A DNA stretch of 64,000 nt from Methylibium sp. Root1272 (GTDB lineage: Bacteria > Pseudomonadota > Gammaproteobacteria > Burkholderiales > Burkholderiaceae_C): positions 663,017-727,016 of the forward strand of contig NZ_LMDY01000013.1 of assembly GCF_001425905.1 (NCBI RefSeq). The letters run 5' to 3'. The translations under genes were made by a program, and so were the position numbers. Under the pieces are notes generated by a model that was not told the origin of the DNA, did not search any database, and saw only the letters and a list, made by a program, of their open reading frames with translations. The first letter of the stretch is position 1. Each line of letters begins with the position of its first letter. Of this stretch, positions 34,931 through 44,754 are shown piece by piece.

Positions 34931-36124
34931 TTGAAGGTTCTGCGGTTCTCCGATCTCATTCAGCAAGGCCGCGTCGCCGGTCAGCGCGTGTTCATCCGGG
35001 CCGACTTGAACGTGCCGCAGGACGACGCCGGGCGCATCACCGAGGACACCCGCATCCGCGCGTCGATCCCCTGCATCGAAATGGCGCTGGCGGCCGGTGC
35101 GGCCGTGATGGTGACCTCGCACCTGGGCCGACCGACCGAGGGCGAGTTCAAGGCCGAAGACTCCCTGGCGCCGGTCGCGCGCCGGATGGCCGAGTTGCTG
35201 GGTCGCAAGGTGCCGCTGCTGCGGGACTGGACCGACGGCGTCGAGGTCGCGCCGGGTGAACTGGTGCTGCTCGAGAACTGCCGCGTCAACAAGGGCGAGA
35301 AGAAGAACGACGAAACGCTGGCCAGGAAGATGGCCGCGCTGTGCGACATCTTCGTGCACGACGCCTTCGGCACCGCGCACCGCGCCGAGGCTTCGACCTA
35401 TGGCATCGCGCAGTTCGCCAAGGTGGCCTGTGCCGGCCCGCTGCTGGCCGCCGAGATCGACGCCATCACCAAGGCCCTGAAGAGCCCGAAGCGCCCGCTG
35501 GTGGCCATCGTTGCCGGCTCGAAGGTCAGCACCAAGCTGTCGATCCTGAAGTCGCTGGCGGCCAACGTCGATCAGTTGATCGTCGGCGGCGGCATCGCCA
35601 ACACCTTCATGCTGGCAGTCGGCCTGTCGATCGGCAAGTCGCTGGCCGAGCCCGATCTGGTGGACGAGGCGCGCGCCATCATCGACATGATGAAGGCGCG
35701 CGGCGCCGCAGTGCCGATCCCGATCGACGTGGTGGTGGCGGACGAGTTCTCGGCTATCGCACGGGCCAACAAGGTGACCGCCACCGAGGTGCGGCCCGAC
35801 GACCTGATCCTCGACATCGGCCCGCGCACCGCGGCCGAGCTGGCCGGCATCATCGCGCGTGCGGGCACCGTGGTCTGGAACGGGCCGATGGGCGTGTTCG
35901 AGTACGACCAGTTCGCCGGCGGCACGCGCACGCTGGCCGCAGCGATCGCCCATTCACCCGCCTTCAGCATCGCCGGCGGCGGCGACACGCTGGCGGCGAT
36001 CGCCAAGTACGGCATCGAGAAGGACATCGGTTACATCTCCACCGGGGGCGGTGCCTTCCTCGAGGTGCTGGAGGGCAGGACCCTGCCGGCCTTCGAGATC
36101 CTCCAGCAACGGGCCGCCGGCTGA
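34931..36124 (+). CDS. pgk: Phosphoglycerate kinase
   Basis: Transfers phosphate from 1,3-bisphosphoglycerate to ADP. The 397 residues include RADLNVPQD, the basic patch TSHLGRP and the C-terminal nucleotide loop GGGDT. The start is TTG at 34931, with GAGGAG 9 bases before; no ATG or GTG occurs in frame before conserved sequence (KVLRFSDL), so TTG is well supported. pyk follows after a GC hairpin. Confidence 0.97.
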   Translation: MKVLRFSDLIQQGRVAGQRVFIRADLNVPQDDAGRITEDTRIRASIPCIEMALAAGAAVMVTSHLGRPTEGEFKAEDSLAPVARRMAELLGRKVPLLRDWTDGVEVAPGELVLLENCRVNKGEKKNDETLARKMAALCDIFVHDAFGTAHRAEASTYGIAQFAKVACAGPLLAAEIDAITKALKSPKRPLVAIVAGSKVSTKLSILKSLAANVDQLIVGGGIANTFMLAVGLSIGKSLAEPDLVDEARAIIDMMKARGAAVPIPIDVVVADEFSAIARANKVTATEVRPDDLILDIGPRTAAELAGIIARAGTVVWNGPMGVFEYDQFAGGTRTLAAAIAHSPAFSIAGGGDTLAAIAKYGIEKDIGYISTGGGAFLEVLEGRTLPAFEILQQRAAG

Positions 36125-36138
36125 GCGGCAGACGATAC

Positions 36139-36156
36139 GGGGCGCTGCGGCGCCCC
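36139..36156 (+). other. Hairpin between pgk and pyk
   Basis: GGGGCGC and GCGCCCC make a 7-bp stem with loop TGCG. The next bases (TCGCTTC) are only weakly T-rich, so it may attenuate read-through rather than stop it. Confidence 0.4.
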
Positions 36157-36180
36157 TCGCTTCATCGGAATCCTCTTCAC

Positions 36181-37617
36181 ATGACCATGCACCGCGCCAC
36201 CAAGATCGTTGCCACCCTCGGCCCCGCCTCGTCCACGCCCGACGTGCTCGAACGCATGATCACGGCCGGCGTCGATGTGGTCCGGCTGAACTTCTCGCAC
36301 GGCAGCGCGCAGGACCACATCGCCCGCGCCGCTCTGGTACGCGAGGTAGCCCAGCGCGCCGGCAAGGAGGTCGCGATCATGGCCGACCTGCAGGGGCCGA
36401 AGATCCGTGTCGGCAAGTTCGCGCAGGGCAAGGTGATGCTGGAGCCGGGCGCGGCCTTCGTGCTGGACGCCGCCCGCAGCGAGCCGGGCGACCTGCAGGC
36501 GGTCGGCCTGGACTACAAGTCGCTGCCGCGCGACGTGAAGCCGGGCGACACGCTGCTGCTCAACGATGGCCTGATCGTGCTGACCGTCGACAAGGTGCTC
36601 GGTGAGGCGGTGCACACCGTCGTGAAGATCGGCGGCGAGCTGTCCAACAACAAGGGTATCAACAAGCAGGGCGGCGGCCTCACGGCGCCGGCGCTGACCG
36701 CGAAGGACATGGAGGACATCAAGACCGCGATGAGCTTCCAGTGCGAATACCTCGCGGTCAGCTTCCCCAAGAACGCGACCGACATGGAAATGGCCCGGCA
36801 GCTGGCCAACGTGGCCGGCGAGCCGTGGCGCCACAAGCCGGCGCTGATCGCGAAGATCGAGCGCAGCGAGGCCATCCCCGTGCTCGAGCAGATCCTCAAG
36901 GCCAGCGACGGCATCATGGTGGCGCGCGGTGACCTTGCCGTCGAGGTCGGCAACGCCGCGGTGCCGGCGCTGCAGAAGAAGATGATCAAGCTGGCCCGAG
37001 AGCTCGACAAGGTGGTGATCACCGCGACCCAGATGATGGAGTCGATGATCGTCAACCCGGTGCCGACGCGCGCCGAGGTGAGCGACGTCGCGAATGCCGT
37101 GCTCGACGGCACCGACGCGGTGATGCTCAGCGCCGAGACCGCGGCCGGCAAATACCCGGTCGAGACCATCGAACAGATGGCCGCCATCGCACTGGCGGCC
37201 GAACGGGCCGAGGACGTGGCGCTCGACGCCGACTTCACCAACAAGCGCTTCGGCCGCATCGACCAGAGCATCGCGATGGGCGCGCTGTTCACCGCCCACC
37301 ACCTGGGCTGCAAGGCGATCGTCGCGCTGACGGAGTCGGGCTCGACGGCGCTGTGGATGAGCCGCCACAAGATCCACGTGCCGATCTTCGCGCTGACCTC
37401 GCAACCGACCAGCCAGCGCAAGATGACGCTGTATCGCAACGTGCGTCCGCTGCTGATGCCGTCGTACACCGATCGCGACGAGGCCCTCGCCAAGGCAGAA
37501 GCGCTGCTGGTGGACGGCGGTGTGCTCAAGCCGGGCGACACCTACGCCATCACCTGCGGCGAGCCGATGGGGTACCCGGGCGGCACCAACATGCTCAAGG
37601 TTTGTCGGGTCGCCTGA
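36181..37617 (+). CDS. pyk: Pyruvate kinase
   Basis: Converts phosphoenolpyruvate and ADP to pyruvate and ATP. The 478 residues begin HRATKIVATLGPAS and hold the signature region IAKIERSEAIPVLEQIL with active-site Lys, ATQMMESMI and PTRAEVSDVANAVLDGTDAVMLSAET. ATG codons at 36181 and 36187 are both possible starts. Lies between pgk and fba. Confidence 0.97.
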   Translation: MTMHRATKIVATLGPASSTPDVLERMITAGVDVVRLNFSHGSAQDHIARAALVREVAQRAGKEVAIMADLQGPKIRVGKFAQGKVMLEPGAAFVLDAARSEPGDLQAVGLDYKSLPRDVKPGDTLLLNDGLIVLTVDKVLGEAVHTVVKIGGELSNNKGINKQGGGLTAPALTAKDMEDIKTAMSFQCEYLAVSFPKNATDMEMARQLANVAGEPWRHKPALIAKIERSEAIPVLEQILKASDGIMVARGDLAVEVGNAAVPALQKKMIKLARELDKVVITATQMMESMIVNPVPTRAEVSDVANAVLDGTDAVMLSAETAAGKYPVETIEQMAAIALAAERAEDVALDADFTNKRFGRIDQSIAMGALFTAHHLGCKAIVALTESGSTALWMSRHKIHVPIFALTSQPTSQRKMTLYRNVRPLLMPSYTDRDEALAKAEALLVDGGVLKPGDTYAITCGEPMGYPGGTNMLKVCRVA

Positions 37618-37658
37618 GCAAGGGGGTCGCGGACCGTCTCCGGCGGCGGTCGGGCGCC

Positions 37659-37664
37659 TAAAAT
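37659..37664 (+). promoter_or_regulatory. Putative -10 hexamer of fba
   Basis: TAAAAT, 64 bases before the fba ATG; no clear -35. Confidence 0.35.
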
Positions 37665-37728
37665 CAGGGTTCCGCGGGCTCGCCGTCCGGCCTGCCGCTC
37701 CTTTCGCTGTCGACTTTCGGAGATCCCC

Positions 37729-38793
37729 ATGCCCCTCGTTTCCATGCGCCAGCTGCTCGATCATGCCGCCGAGCAGGGCTATGGCATCCCGGCCTTCAAC
37801 GTCAACAACCTCGAGCAGGTGCAGGCGGTGATGAGCGCCGCCCACGAAGTCGGCGCGCCGGTGATCCTTCAGGCCAGCGCCGGTGCGCGCAAGTACGCCG
37901 GCGAGAACTTCATCAAGCACCTGATCCAGGCGGCGATCGAGACCTGGCCGCACATCCCGCTGGTGATGCACCAGGACCACGGCCAGAGCCCCGACGTCTG
38001 CCAGGGCGCCATCGACCTGGGCTTCAGCTCGGTGATGATGGACGGCTCGCTGCAGGCGGACGGCAAGACCATCGCCAGCTACGACTACAACGTCGACGTG
38101 ACCCGCAAGGTCGTCGACATGGCGCACAAGCTCGGCGTGACGGTCGAAGGCGAACTCGGTTGCCTCGGCTCGCTGGAGACGATGAAGGGCGACAAGGAAG
38201 ACGGTCACGGCACCGACGCCACGATGACCGTGGAGCAGTTGCTCACCGATCCCGAAGAGGCGGCGGACTTCGTCAAGCGGACGCAGCTCGACGCACTGGC
38301 CATCGCTATCGGCACCAGCCACGGCGCCTACAAGTTCACCCGCAAGCCCACCGGCGACATCCTGGCGATCAAGCGCATCAAGGAGATCAATGCACGGATC
38401 CCCAACACCCACCTGGTGATGCACGGCAGCTCCAGCGTGCCGCAGGATCTGCTGGCCGAGATCCGCAAGTACGGCGGCGACATGAAGGAAACCTACGGCG
38501 TACCGGTGTCGGAGATCCAGGAAGCCATCAAGTTCGGTGTGCGCAAGATCAACATCGACACTGACATCCGTCTCGCGATGACTGCGGCGATCCGCAAGTT
38601 CTTCGCCGAGAACCCGGGCAAATTCGACCCGCGCGAGTACCTGAAGCCGGCAACGGCCGCGGCCAAGTCCATCTGCAAGCAGCGCTACGTCGAGTTCGGT
38701 TGCGAAGGCCAGGCGCCCAAGATCAAGGGCGAGACGCTCTCCGTAGTGGCTGCCAAGTACGCCAAGGGAGAACTCGCCCAGGTCGTTCAGTAA
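37729..38793 (+). CDS. fba: Fructose-bisphosphate aldolase, class II
   Basis: Zinc-dependent aldolase of glycolysis and gluconeogenesis. The 354 residues show the class II motifs [14 protein letters not shown] (zinc-binding His), [23 protein letters not shown] and [15 protein letters not shown]. The length and sequence fit the CbbA/Fba type common in Burkholderiales. GGAG lies 9 bases before the ATG. Confidence 0.97.
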   Translation: MPLVSMRQLLDHAAEQGYGIPAFNVNNLEQVQAVMSAAHEVGAPVILQASAGARKYAGENFIKHLIQAAIETWPHIPLVMHQDHGQSPDVCQGAIDLGFSSVMMDGSLQADGKTIASYDYNVDVTRKVVDMAHKLGVTVEGELGCLGSLETMKGDKEDGHGTDATMTVEQLLTDPEEAADFVKRTQLDALAIAIGTSHGAYKFTRKPTGDILAIKRIKEINARIPNTHLVMHGSSSVPQDLLAEIRKYGGDMKETYGVPVSEIQEAIKFGVRKINIDTDIRLAMTAAIRKFFAENPGKFDPREYLKPATAAAKSICKQRYVEFGCEGQAPKIKGETLSVVAAKYAKGELAQVVQ

Positions 38794-38796
38794 GTC

Positions 38797-38820
38797 TTCG
38801 TCGCTTCGTCGCTTCGTCGT
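38797..38820. repeat. Short tandem repeat, 3 x 8 bp
   Basis: TTCGTCGC is repeated three times (last copy ends in T) just after the fba stop, in the 45-base gap before purC. Confidence 0.7.
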
Positions 38821-38838
38821 CACCGCGCCCTGCCTCCG

Positions 38839-39741
38839 ATGTCCGCCACCACTCCGCTGCTCGAAAGCCGTCTGCAATCGCTGCCCCTGCTGGCGCGCGG
38901 CAAGGTGCGTGACAACTATGCGGTCGGCAGCGACCGCCTGCTGATGGTCGCGAGTGACCGGCTCAGTGCCTTCGACGTGGTGATGGGCGAGCCCATTCCG
39001 GGCAAGGGCGAGTTGCTCACGCGCATGGCGCTGTTCTGGTTCGCCCGGCTCGGCCACATCGTGCCCAATCACCTGACCGGGGAAGCTCCGGAAAGCGTGG
39101 TCAGCGCAGCGGAGCGGGCCCAGGTCACGGGCCGCTCGATGCTCGTCAAGCGCTTGAAGCCGCTGCCGGTGGAAGCCGTGGTGCGTGGCTACCTGGCGGG
39201 CTCGGGCTGGAAGGAATACCAGCACAACGGCCAGGTCTGTGGCGTGAAGTTGCCGCCCGGCCTGAAGAACGCCAGCAAGCTGCCGTCGCCCATCTTCACG
39301 CCGGCCACCAAGGCCGAGATGGGCGAGCACGACGAGAACATCCCTTTCGAGCGCATGGTCGAGATCATCGGCGCCCCGCTGGCCGAGCAGGTGCGACGCG
39401 TGGCGATCGCGCTCTACGAGAGCGCGGCGGCCTTCGCCCTCGGCAAGGGCATCATCATCGCCGACACGAAGTTCGAGTTCGGCCTCGACGAGGCCGGCAC
39501 CTTGACGTTGATGGACGAGGTGCTGACGCCCGATTCGTCGCGCTTCTGGCCGGTGGAAGGTTACGCCGAGGGCATCAACCCGCCGAGCTACGACAAGCAG
39601 TTCGTGCGCGACTGGCTGGAGCAGGTGGTGGTCGACGGCCGGCCGTGGAACAAGCAGGCGCCGGCCCCGGCGTTGCCGGCCGACGTGGTGGCGCGTACTG
39701 CAGCGACGTACCGCGAAGCCCTCGAACGCCTGACGGCCTGA
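38839..39741 (+). CDS. purC: SAICAR synthase
   Basis: Phosphoribosylaminoimidazole-succinocarboxamide synthase of purine synthesis. The 300 residues carry [40 protein letters not shown] and [13 protein letters not shown] plus [13 protein letters not shown], the expected ATP and substrate segments, in the longer form usual outside the E. coli type. It follows fba and is near purE-purK. Confidence 0.97.
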   Translation: MSATTPLLESRLQSLPLLARGKVRDNYAVGSDRLLMVASDRLSAFDVVMGEPIPGKGELLTRMALFWFARLGHIVPNHLTGEAPESVVSAAERAQVTGRSMLVKRLKPLPVEAVVRGYLAGSGWKEYQHNGQVCGVKLPPGLKNASKLPSPIFTPATKAEMGEHDENIPFERMVEIIGAPLAEQVRRVAIALYESAAAFALGKGIIIADTKFEFGLDEAGTLTLMDEVLTPDSSRFWPVEGYAEGINPPSYDKQFVRDWLEQVVVDGRPWNKQAPAPALPADVVARTAATYREALERLTA

Positions 39742-39772
39742 GCGGCCCACCGCACCGAGCAGCCAGCACCGC

Positions 39773-40888
39773 ATGAACTCGCGCCTGCTCGCCAAGCTCG
39801 ACGCCGCGATCGCGCAGACGGCCGATCCGGTCGAAGCCGACGTGCTGCGTGCCGAGCGGGTCGGCTTGCTGGCGCGCGAAGGCCGCGTCGACGAGGCGCG
39901 CAACGCCCTGACGCCGCTGCACCGTCGGCACCAGTCGCGACCCGATGCGGCCACCGCGGCCGCCATCTGCCTGGCCGATGCGATGGTCGACTACTTCAGC
40001 GATCTGGGCGGTCAGGCGCGCGTCAAGCTGCAACAGGCGCGGGCGCTGAGCCTGTCGGCCAACCGCATGCCGCTGCAGGCCGTGTGCCTGGCCTGGATGG
40101 CGCATCTCGACTACGTGCACTCCGACATCGACGGCGTCGCCCGCAACGCCTCTCAGGCGCTGCGGCTTGCCGCGCCCGACCACCACTCGGCCCGCTCGCG
40201 CGCCTGCCTGGTGATCGCGATGGCCTACCACTACGGTGGCCGCATCGACAGGGCGCAGGGCTGGTATGCAAAGGCACGCCAGCACGCCAGCGCGGAAGGT
40301 GATGCGGCGACGATCAGCGCCCTGATGCACAACATGGCGGCCTTGCGCAGCGACCAGGCCCGCATGGCCGCCGTGTTCTCCGACGACGCGAAGCAGAACG
40401 ACGTGGCGCTGCAGGCGATGACGGCGGCCGAATCTTCCAGCCACTTCGACGATCGCATGGGAGGCACCGCGCTGGCCGTGCTGCGGCCGATCCTGCGCGC
40501 CCAGACGCTGATGACGCAGTCGCGCTACGCCGAGGCGCTGGTGCTGTTCGAGGCGCATTTCGGCGATGCGCTGGCCACCGGCCTGGGCCGGCTCGAGTCC
40601 AGCCTGCGCGCCGACGTCGCCTGGTGCCGCGCCAAGCTGGCGCAGCCGACGCACGCACGCGAGCAAGCCAAGGCCGCGGTGGACGCCCTGCGACCCGAAT
40701 GCGATATCGACGACGTGGCCCTGACGCACGGGCGCTTGGCGCAGGTCCACGAACTGCTCGGCGAGGCCGAGCCCGCCGAGCGGCATGCCCGTCTTGCCCA
40801 GGAGCACTGGCAGCGCCACGTCGCCGAGAAGGCGCAGATCATCACCGTGCTGGACTCGACCTTCGGGGCGTCCACGAGCTTCGTCTGA
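39773..40888 (+). CDS. TPR-like helical protein, unknown function
   Basis: A 371-residue cytoplasmic protein without signal or membrane segment. The sequence is a run of helix pairs rich in Ala, Leu and Arg with TPR-like spacing (for example SRACLVIAMAYHYGGRIDRAQGWYAKAR and RYAEALVLFEAHFGDAL). No catalytic motif is seen, so it is probably a scaffold or regulator. It is convergent with the CnoX-like gene, whose C-terminal half is also TPR-like, but the two are not obviously paralogous. Confidence 0.7.
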   Translation: MNSRLLAKLDAAIAQTADPVEADVLRAERVGLLAREGRVDEARNALTPLHRRHQSRPDAATAAAICLADAMVDYFSDLGGQARVKLQQARALSLSANRMPLQAVCLAWMAHLDYVHSDIDGVARNASQALRLAAPDHHSARSRACLVIAMAYHYGGRIDRAQGWYAKARQHASAEGDAATISALMHNMAALRSDQARMAAVFSDDAKQNDVALQAMTAAESSSHFDDRMGGTALAVLRPILRAQTLMTQSRYAEALVLFEAHFGDALATGLGRLESSLRADVAWCRAKLAQPTHAREQAKAAVDALRPECDIDDVALTHGRLAQVHELLGEAEPAERHARLAQEHWQRHVAEKAQIITVLDSTFGASTSFV

Positions 40889-40929
40889 TCGCTCCCTCGG
40901 CCGGCGTCGCGCCGCTTAGGTTCAGCCGT

Positions 40930-41874
40930 TCAGAACAACACCATGCTGAGCTTGCGGCGGTAGCCGTCGACCACCGGGTCGCTGGCCACGGCGGTGGCCT
41001 TGCCGGCGATCTCCAGCGTGCCCTTGGCCTCGGCGGGCGAGGCAGCCTTCGGTGGCGGCTTGCTCAGCAACTCGAGGATGGCGACGTACAGCTTGCGTGC
41101 GCGCTCGTCGGACCAGGCCTTGTCGCGCATCAGGATCTCGAGCAGTTCGTCCATCGCTTCGGTGGGGCGCTGGGCGGCGAGCAGGGTCTGCGCCAGCTCG
41201 AAGCGCGCCGCGAAGTCGCGCTTGTCGGCGCCGATCGCTGCGGCCAGCACCGCCGGCGAACGGGCCCGCTCGGCTGCTTCGCAGGCGTCGAGCCACAGGC
41301 CCAGCGCACTGGCGCGTGCATCGACGATGGCCTTCGGCGCCAGCGGCTCGTACACGCGTCGCGCGTCGGCGATGCGGCCGGCTTCCAGCAGGCGCTTCAC
41401 GTAGTCGGCTCGGATGGCGTCGTCGCCCGGGGCGATGGCCAGGGCGTCGGACAGCTTGGCGAGCGCGGCGTCGCTGTCGCCCTCGGCGGCCAACTGCTCG
41501 GCCTCCAGCGCCTCCTCTTCCGCCGCCAGCGCGTCCTCGCTCGGCACATGCTTGTCGAGGAAGCTGCGGATCTGAGCCTCCGGCAGCGCGCCGACGAAGC
41601 CGTCGACCGGCTGGCCGCCGACGAACATCACGCAGAACGGGATCGAGCGCACGCCGAAGGCCTGGCTCAGCTGGCCGGCGATGTCGGGCTGGTCGTCGCT
41701 GTTGAGCTTGGCCAGCGCGAAGCGACCCCCGTAATCCGCCTCCAGCTTCTCCAGCACCGGGCCGAGCGACTTGCACGGTCCGCACCAAGGTGCCCAGATG
41801 TCGAGCAGCACGGGGGTCTGCACCGACGCTTGGATCAGCTCGGCTTCGAAGTTCTGGAGGGTGATGTCGATCAT
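40930..41874 (-). CDS. cnoX: Thioredoxin-TPR protein, CnoX-like
   Basis: A 314-residue protein with an N-terminal thioredoxin domain (1-110, active site [12 protein letters not shown]) and a C-terminal region of TPR-like helices (115-290). This is the architecture of E. coli CnoX (YbbN), a redox chaperone that guards proteins for GroEL and DnaK. E. coli CnoX lacks the WCGPC motif, but this one keeps both cysteines and so could also reduce disulfides. It is divergent from purE over a 74-base gap. Confidence 0.88.
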   Translation of the reverse strand: MIDITLQNFEAELIQASVQTPVLLDIWAPWCGPCKSLGPVLEKLEADYGGRFALAKLNSDDQPDIAGQLSQAFGVRSIPFCVMFVGGQPVDGFVGALPEAQIRSFLDKHVPSEDALAAEEEALEAEQLAAEGDSDAALAKLSDALAIAPGDDAIRADYVKRLLEAGRIADARRVYEPLAPKAIVDARASALGLWLDACEAAERARSPAVLAAAIGADKRDFAARFELAQTLLAAQRPTEAMDELLEILMRDKAWSDERARKLYVAILELLSKPPPKAASPAEAKGTLEIAGKATAVASDPVVDGYRRKLSMVLF

Positions 41875-41916
41875 CTGAGTCAGCTGGGGTCGCCGGCCGC
41901 AAAGCCAAGCGCCGCC

Positions 41917-41922
41917 TACAAT
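41917..41922 (+). promoter_or_regulatory. Putative -10 hexamer of purE
   Basis: TACAAT, 26 bases before the purE GTG in the cnoX/purE divergent gap. Confidence 0.45.
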
Positions 41923-41948
41923 TTGGGGTTTCCGGAACCGGAGCGGCT

Positions 41949-42461
41949 GTGAACGCAGCGATTCCCCTGATCGGCGTGGTGATGGGCTCCAGCAGCGACT
42001 GGGACGTCATGCACCATGCGGCCGATATTCTGACCGAGTTCGGTGTGCCCTTCGAAGCGCAGGTCGTGTCGGCGCACCGCATGCCCGACGAGATGTTCGC
42101 GTACGCCGAGGCCGCGCGCGGTCGCGGGCTGCGCGCCATCATCGCCGGCGCCGGCGGTGCGGCCCACCTGCCCGGCATGCTGGCGGCCAAGACGCCGGTG
42201 CCGGTGCTCGGCGTGCCGGTGCCCAGCAAGCACCTGCAGGGCGTCGATTCGTTGCACTCGATCGTGCAGATGCCCAAGGGTGTGCCGGTCGCCACCTTCG
42301 CGATCGGCGTGGCCGGCGCGGCCAATGCGGCGCTGTTCGCAGTGGCCCTGCTGGCGCATGACAACCCACGGCTGCGTGAACAGCTCGACGCCTGGCGCAC
42401 GCGCCAGACCGAGGCGGCGCGTGCGCAAAGCGCGGCCTTGTCGAACCACTCCCCTTCCTGA
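41949..42461 (+). CDS. purE: N5-carboxyaminoimidazole ribonucleotide mutase
   Basis: Class I PurE, 170 residues, which isomerises N5-CAIR to CAIR. Conserved segments are [36 protein letters not shown] and [26 protein letters not shown] start. purK, which makes its substrate, follows after 43 bases. Confidence 0.97.
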   Translation: MNAAIPLIGVVMGSSSDWDVMHHAADILTEFGVPFEAQVVSAHRMPDEMFAYAEAARGRGLRAIIAGAGGAAHLPGMLAAKTPVPVLGVPVPSKHLQGVDSLHSIVQMPKGVPVATFAIGVAGAANAALFAVALLAHDNPRLREQLDAWRTRQTEAARAQSAALSNHSPS

Positions 42462-42504
42462 CGACTCGGCCGGCGTGCGCCGGCCGGCCCCGCTGCCACA
42501 TCCG

Positions 42505-43698
42505 ATGCCGAGCCACCTCAAGACCATCCTGCCCGCGGCCGTCGCCGCCGGCGCCCAGGCCAGCACGCTCGGCGTGATGGGCGGCGGCCAGCTCGGCCGC
42601 ATGTTCGTCCACGCCGCTCAGCGCCTGGGCTACTTCACCGCCGTGCTCGATCCGGACGTGGCGAGCCCGGCCGGCCTCGTGTCGCACGTGCACGTGCAGA
42701 CCGACTACCTCGACGAGCAGGGCCTGGCGCAGATGCTGCAGCGCTGCGCGGCGATCACCACCGAGTTCGAGAACGTGCCGGCCGGCGCGCTCTACACGTT
42801 GGGCGCGCACCTGCCGGCGGCGCCGGGCGCCGAGGCGGTGGCGGTATGCCAGGACCGCGCGCGAGAGAAAAGGCACTTCGAGGCGTGCGGTGTGCCGTGT
42901 GCGCCGCATGCGCTGATCGAGACGCCGGAGCAGCTGGCCGAGGTCGACGCGGCGTTGTTGCCGGGCATCCTGAAGACCGCCCGGCTCGGCTACGACGGCA
43001 AGGGCCAGCGCCGCGTGGCGACTCGCGCCGAGCTCGCACTCGCCTGGGACGAGCTCAAGCGCGCCCCCTGCGTGCTCGAGAAGCTGCTGCCGCTGGCCTT
43101 CGAGATCAGCGTGATCCTGGCGCGCAATGCCGACGGCGAGCTCGTCTCCTTGCCGGTGCAGCAGAACCTGCACCGCGACGGCATCCTGGCGGTGACGCAA
43201 GTCCCGGCGCCGAACGTTTCCGCGGCGCTGTCCGCAGCGGCGCGTGATGCGGCCGGCCGCATCGCCGACGGGCTGGGCTACGTCGGCGTGCTGTGCGTCG
43301 AGTTCTTCGTGCTGCAGGACGGCACGCTGGTGGTCAACGAGATGGCGCCGCGGCCGCACAACTCCGGCCACTACAGCATCGATGCCTGCGATGTGTCGCA
43401 GTTCGAGCTGCAGGTGCGTTGCATGACCGGGCTGCCGCTGGTCGCTCCGCGCCTGCACTCGCCGGCGGTGATGCTCAACCTGCTCGGCGACCTGTGGTTC
43501 GACGCCGACGGTCGTGAGCGCACGCCCGACTGGGCCGCCGTGGTGGCGCTGCCCGGAGCGCACCTGCACCTCTACGGCAAGAGCAGCGCCCAGCGCGGCC
43601 GCAAGATGGGTCACCTGACGCTGACCGCCGACACGCCCGAGGCGGCGCGCGCGACCGCGCTGCGGGCGGCGGAGCGGCTCGGCCTGCCGGCGTTCTGA
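42505..43698 (+). CDS. purK: N5-carboxyaminoimidazole ribonucleotide synthase
   Basis: ATP-grasp enzyme that carboxylates AIR with bicarbonate. The 397 residues begin with GVMGGGQLGRMFVHAAQRLGY and hold TEFENVP, KTARLGYDGKGQ and EMAPRPHNSGHYSIDAC, the family landmarks. The ATG at 42505 adds about 20 residues before the conserved start, which is common in this order. tsaC follows after 5 bases. Confidence 0.96.
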   Translation: MPSHLKTILPAAVAAGAQASTLGVMGGGQLGRMFVHAAQRLGYFTAVLDPDVASPAGLVSHVHVQTDYLDEQGLAQMLQRCAAITTEFENVPAGALYTLGAHLPAAPGAEAVAVCQDRAREKRHFEACGVPCAPHALIETPEQLAEVDAALLPGILKTARLGYDGKGQRRVATRAELALAWDELKRAPCVLEKLLPLAFEISVILARNADGELVSLPVQQNLHRDGILAVTQVPAPNVSAALSAAARDAAGRIADGLGYVGVLCVEFFVLQDGTLVVNEMAPRPHNSGHYSIDACDVSQFELQVRCMTGLPLVAPRLHSPAVMLNLLGDLWFDADGRERTPDWAAVVALPGAHLHLYGKSSAQRGRKMGHLTLTADTPEAARATALRAAERLGLPAF

Positions 43699-43703
43699 AG
43701 AAC

Positions 43704-44711
43704 ATGCCGCGGCTCGACGGTCATGCCCCCGAGGCGGTCGCCGAAGCCGCCCGGCTGCTCGCGGCCGGACAGCTCGTCGCCTTTCCCACCGAAACCGTCT
43801 ACGGCCTCGGTGCGCGGGCCGACGACGACACAGCCGTCGCGAAGATCTTTGCCGCCAAGGGCCGGCCGGCCGACCATCCGCTGATCGTGCACGTGGCCGA
43901 CGCGGCCGGGGCGCACGCCTTTGCGGCCGAACTGCCGCCGCTGGCGCAGCGCCTGATCGCTGCTTTCTGGCCGGGGCCGCTGACCGTGATCGTGGCGCGC
44001 CGCGCCGGCGTGGCCGCCGCCGCCGCTGGCGGGCAGGACAGCATCGGCCTGCGCTGCCCGGCGCACCCGGTGGCCCAGGCGCTGCTGCGCTCGGCCGCGG
44101 TGCTCGGTGTGCCGGGTGTCGCTGGGCCCAGCGCCAACCGCTTCGGCCGCGTCAGCGCCACGCGGGCGGCGCATGTGGAAGGCGAGTTCGATGCGGAACT
44201 CGCGGTGCTCGATGGCGGCGATTGCGAGGTCGGCATCGAATCGACCATCGTCGACTGCTCGCGCGGCCATCCGGTGCTGTTGCGCCCCGGTGTGCTGCCG
44301 CGCGAGCGCATCGAGGCGGCGGCCGGCGAACGCTTGCTCGACGCGGCCGACGCGCTTGCCGGCAGCGCGCCGCGCGCGTCCGGCACGCTGGCCTCGCACT
44401 ACGCCCCGCGCGCCACGCTGCGACTGATGCCGGCCGCCGTGCTGCGCACGGCGCTCGAAGTACTGCCGACCGATGCCCTGCCGAAGCGGGGTGGCAGCAG
44501 GCTGGCGGTATATTCGCGCAGCGTGTCGCCGCCGCTGCGCCTCACGGCGCGGCGGATGCCGGATGATCCGGCCGCTGCGGCGCACGAGTTGTTTTCCGTT
44601 CTGCGCGAACTCGACGACGAGGGCGTGCAGTTGATCTGGGTCGAAGAACCGCCCAGCGGTCCCGCCTGGGAGGGCGTCCGGGACCGCCTGCAACGCGCGG
44701 CCGCGCCCTGA
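43704..44711 (+). CDS. tsaC: L-threonylcarbamoyladenylate synthase, Sua5 type
   Basis: Makes threonylcarbamoyl-AMP for the t6A modification of ANN-decoding tRNAs. At 335 residues it is the longer Sua5 form: the YrdC domain (about 10-205: AFPTETVYGLGARAD, KGRPADHPLIVHV, PSANRFGRVSAT) and a C-terminal Sua5 domain (ASGTLASHYAPRATLRL onward). tsaB, acting later in the same pathway, is 4 kb downstream. Confidence 0.95.
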   Translation: MPRLDGHAPEAVAEAARLLAAGQLVAFPTETVYGLGARADDDTAVAKIFAAKGRPADHPLIVHVADAAGAHAFAAELPPLAQRLIAAFWPGPLTVIVARRAGVAAAAAGGQDSIGLRCPAHPVAQALLRSAAVLGVPGVAGPSANRFGRVSATRAAHVEGEFDAELAVLDGGDCEVGIESTIVDCSRGHPVLLRPGVLPRERIEAAAGERLLDAADALAGSAPRASGTLASHYAPRATLRLMPAAVLRTALEVLPTDALPKRGGSRLAVYSRSVSPPLRLTARRMPDDPAAAAHELFSVLRELDDEGVQLIWVEEPPSGPAWEGVRDRLQRAAAP

Positions 44712-44754
44712 GCGCGCCGACCCTCTCCCCCTCGCCTGTGGATTTGGAGTGAGC

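Noticed and set aside
36031..39966. Very long open frame on the minus strand (about 1300 codons) across pgk, pyk, fba and purC
   Set aside because: It lies opposite four well-recognised genes; the translation is Arg/His/Gly-rich with no domain, a usual artefact of GC-rich codon use.
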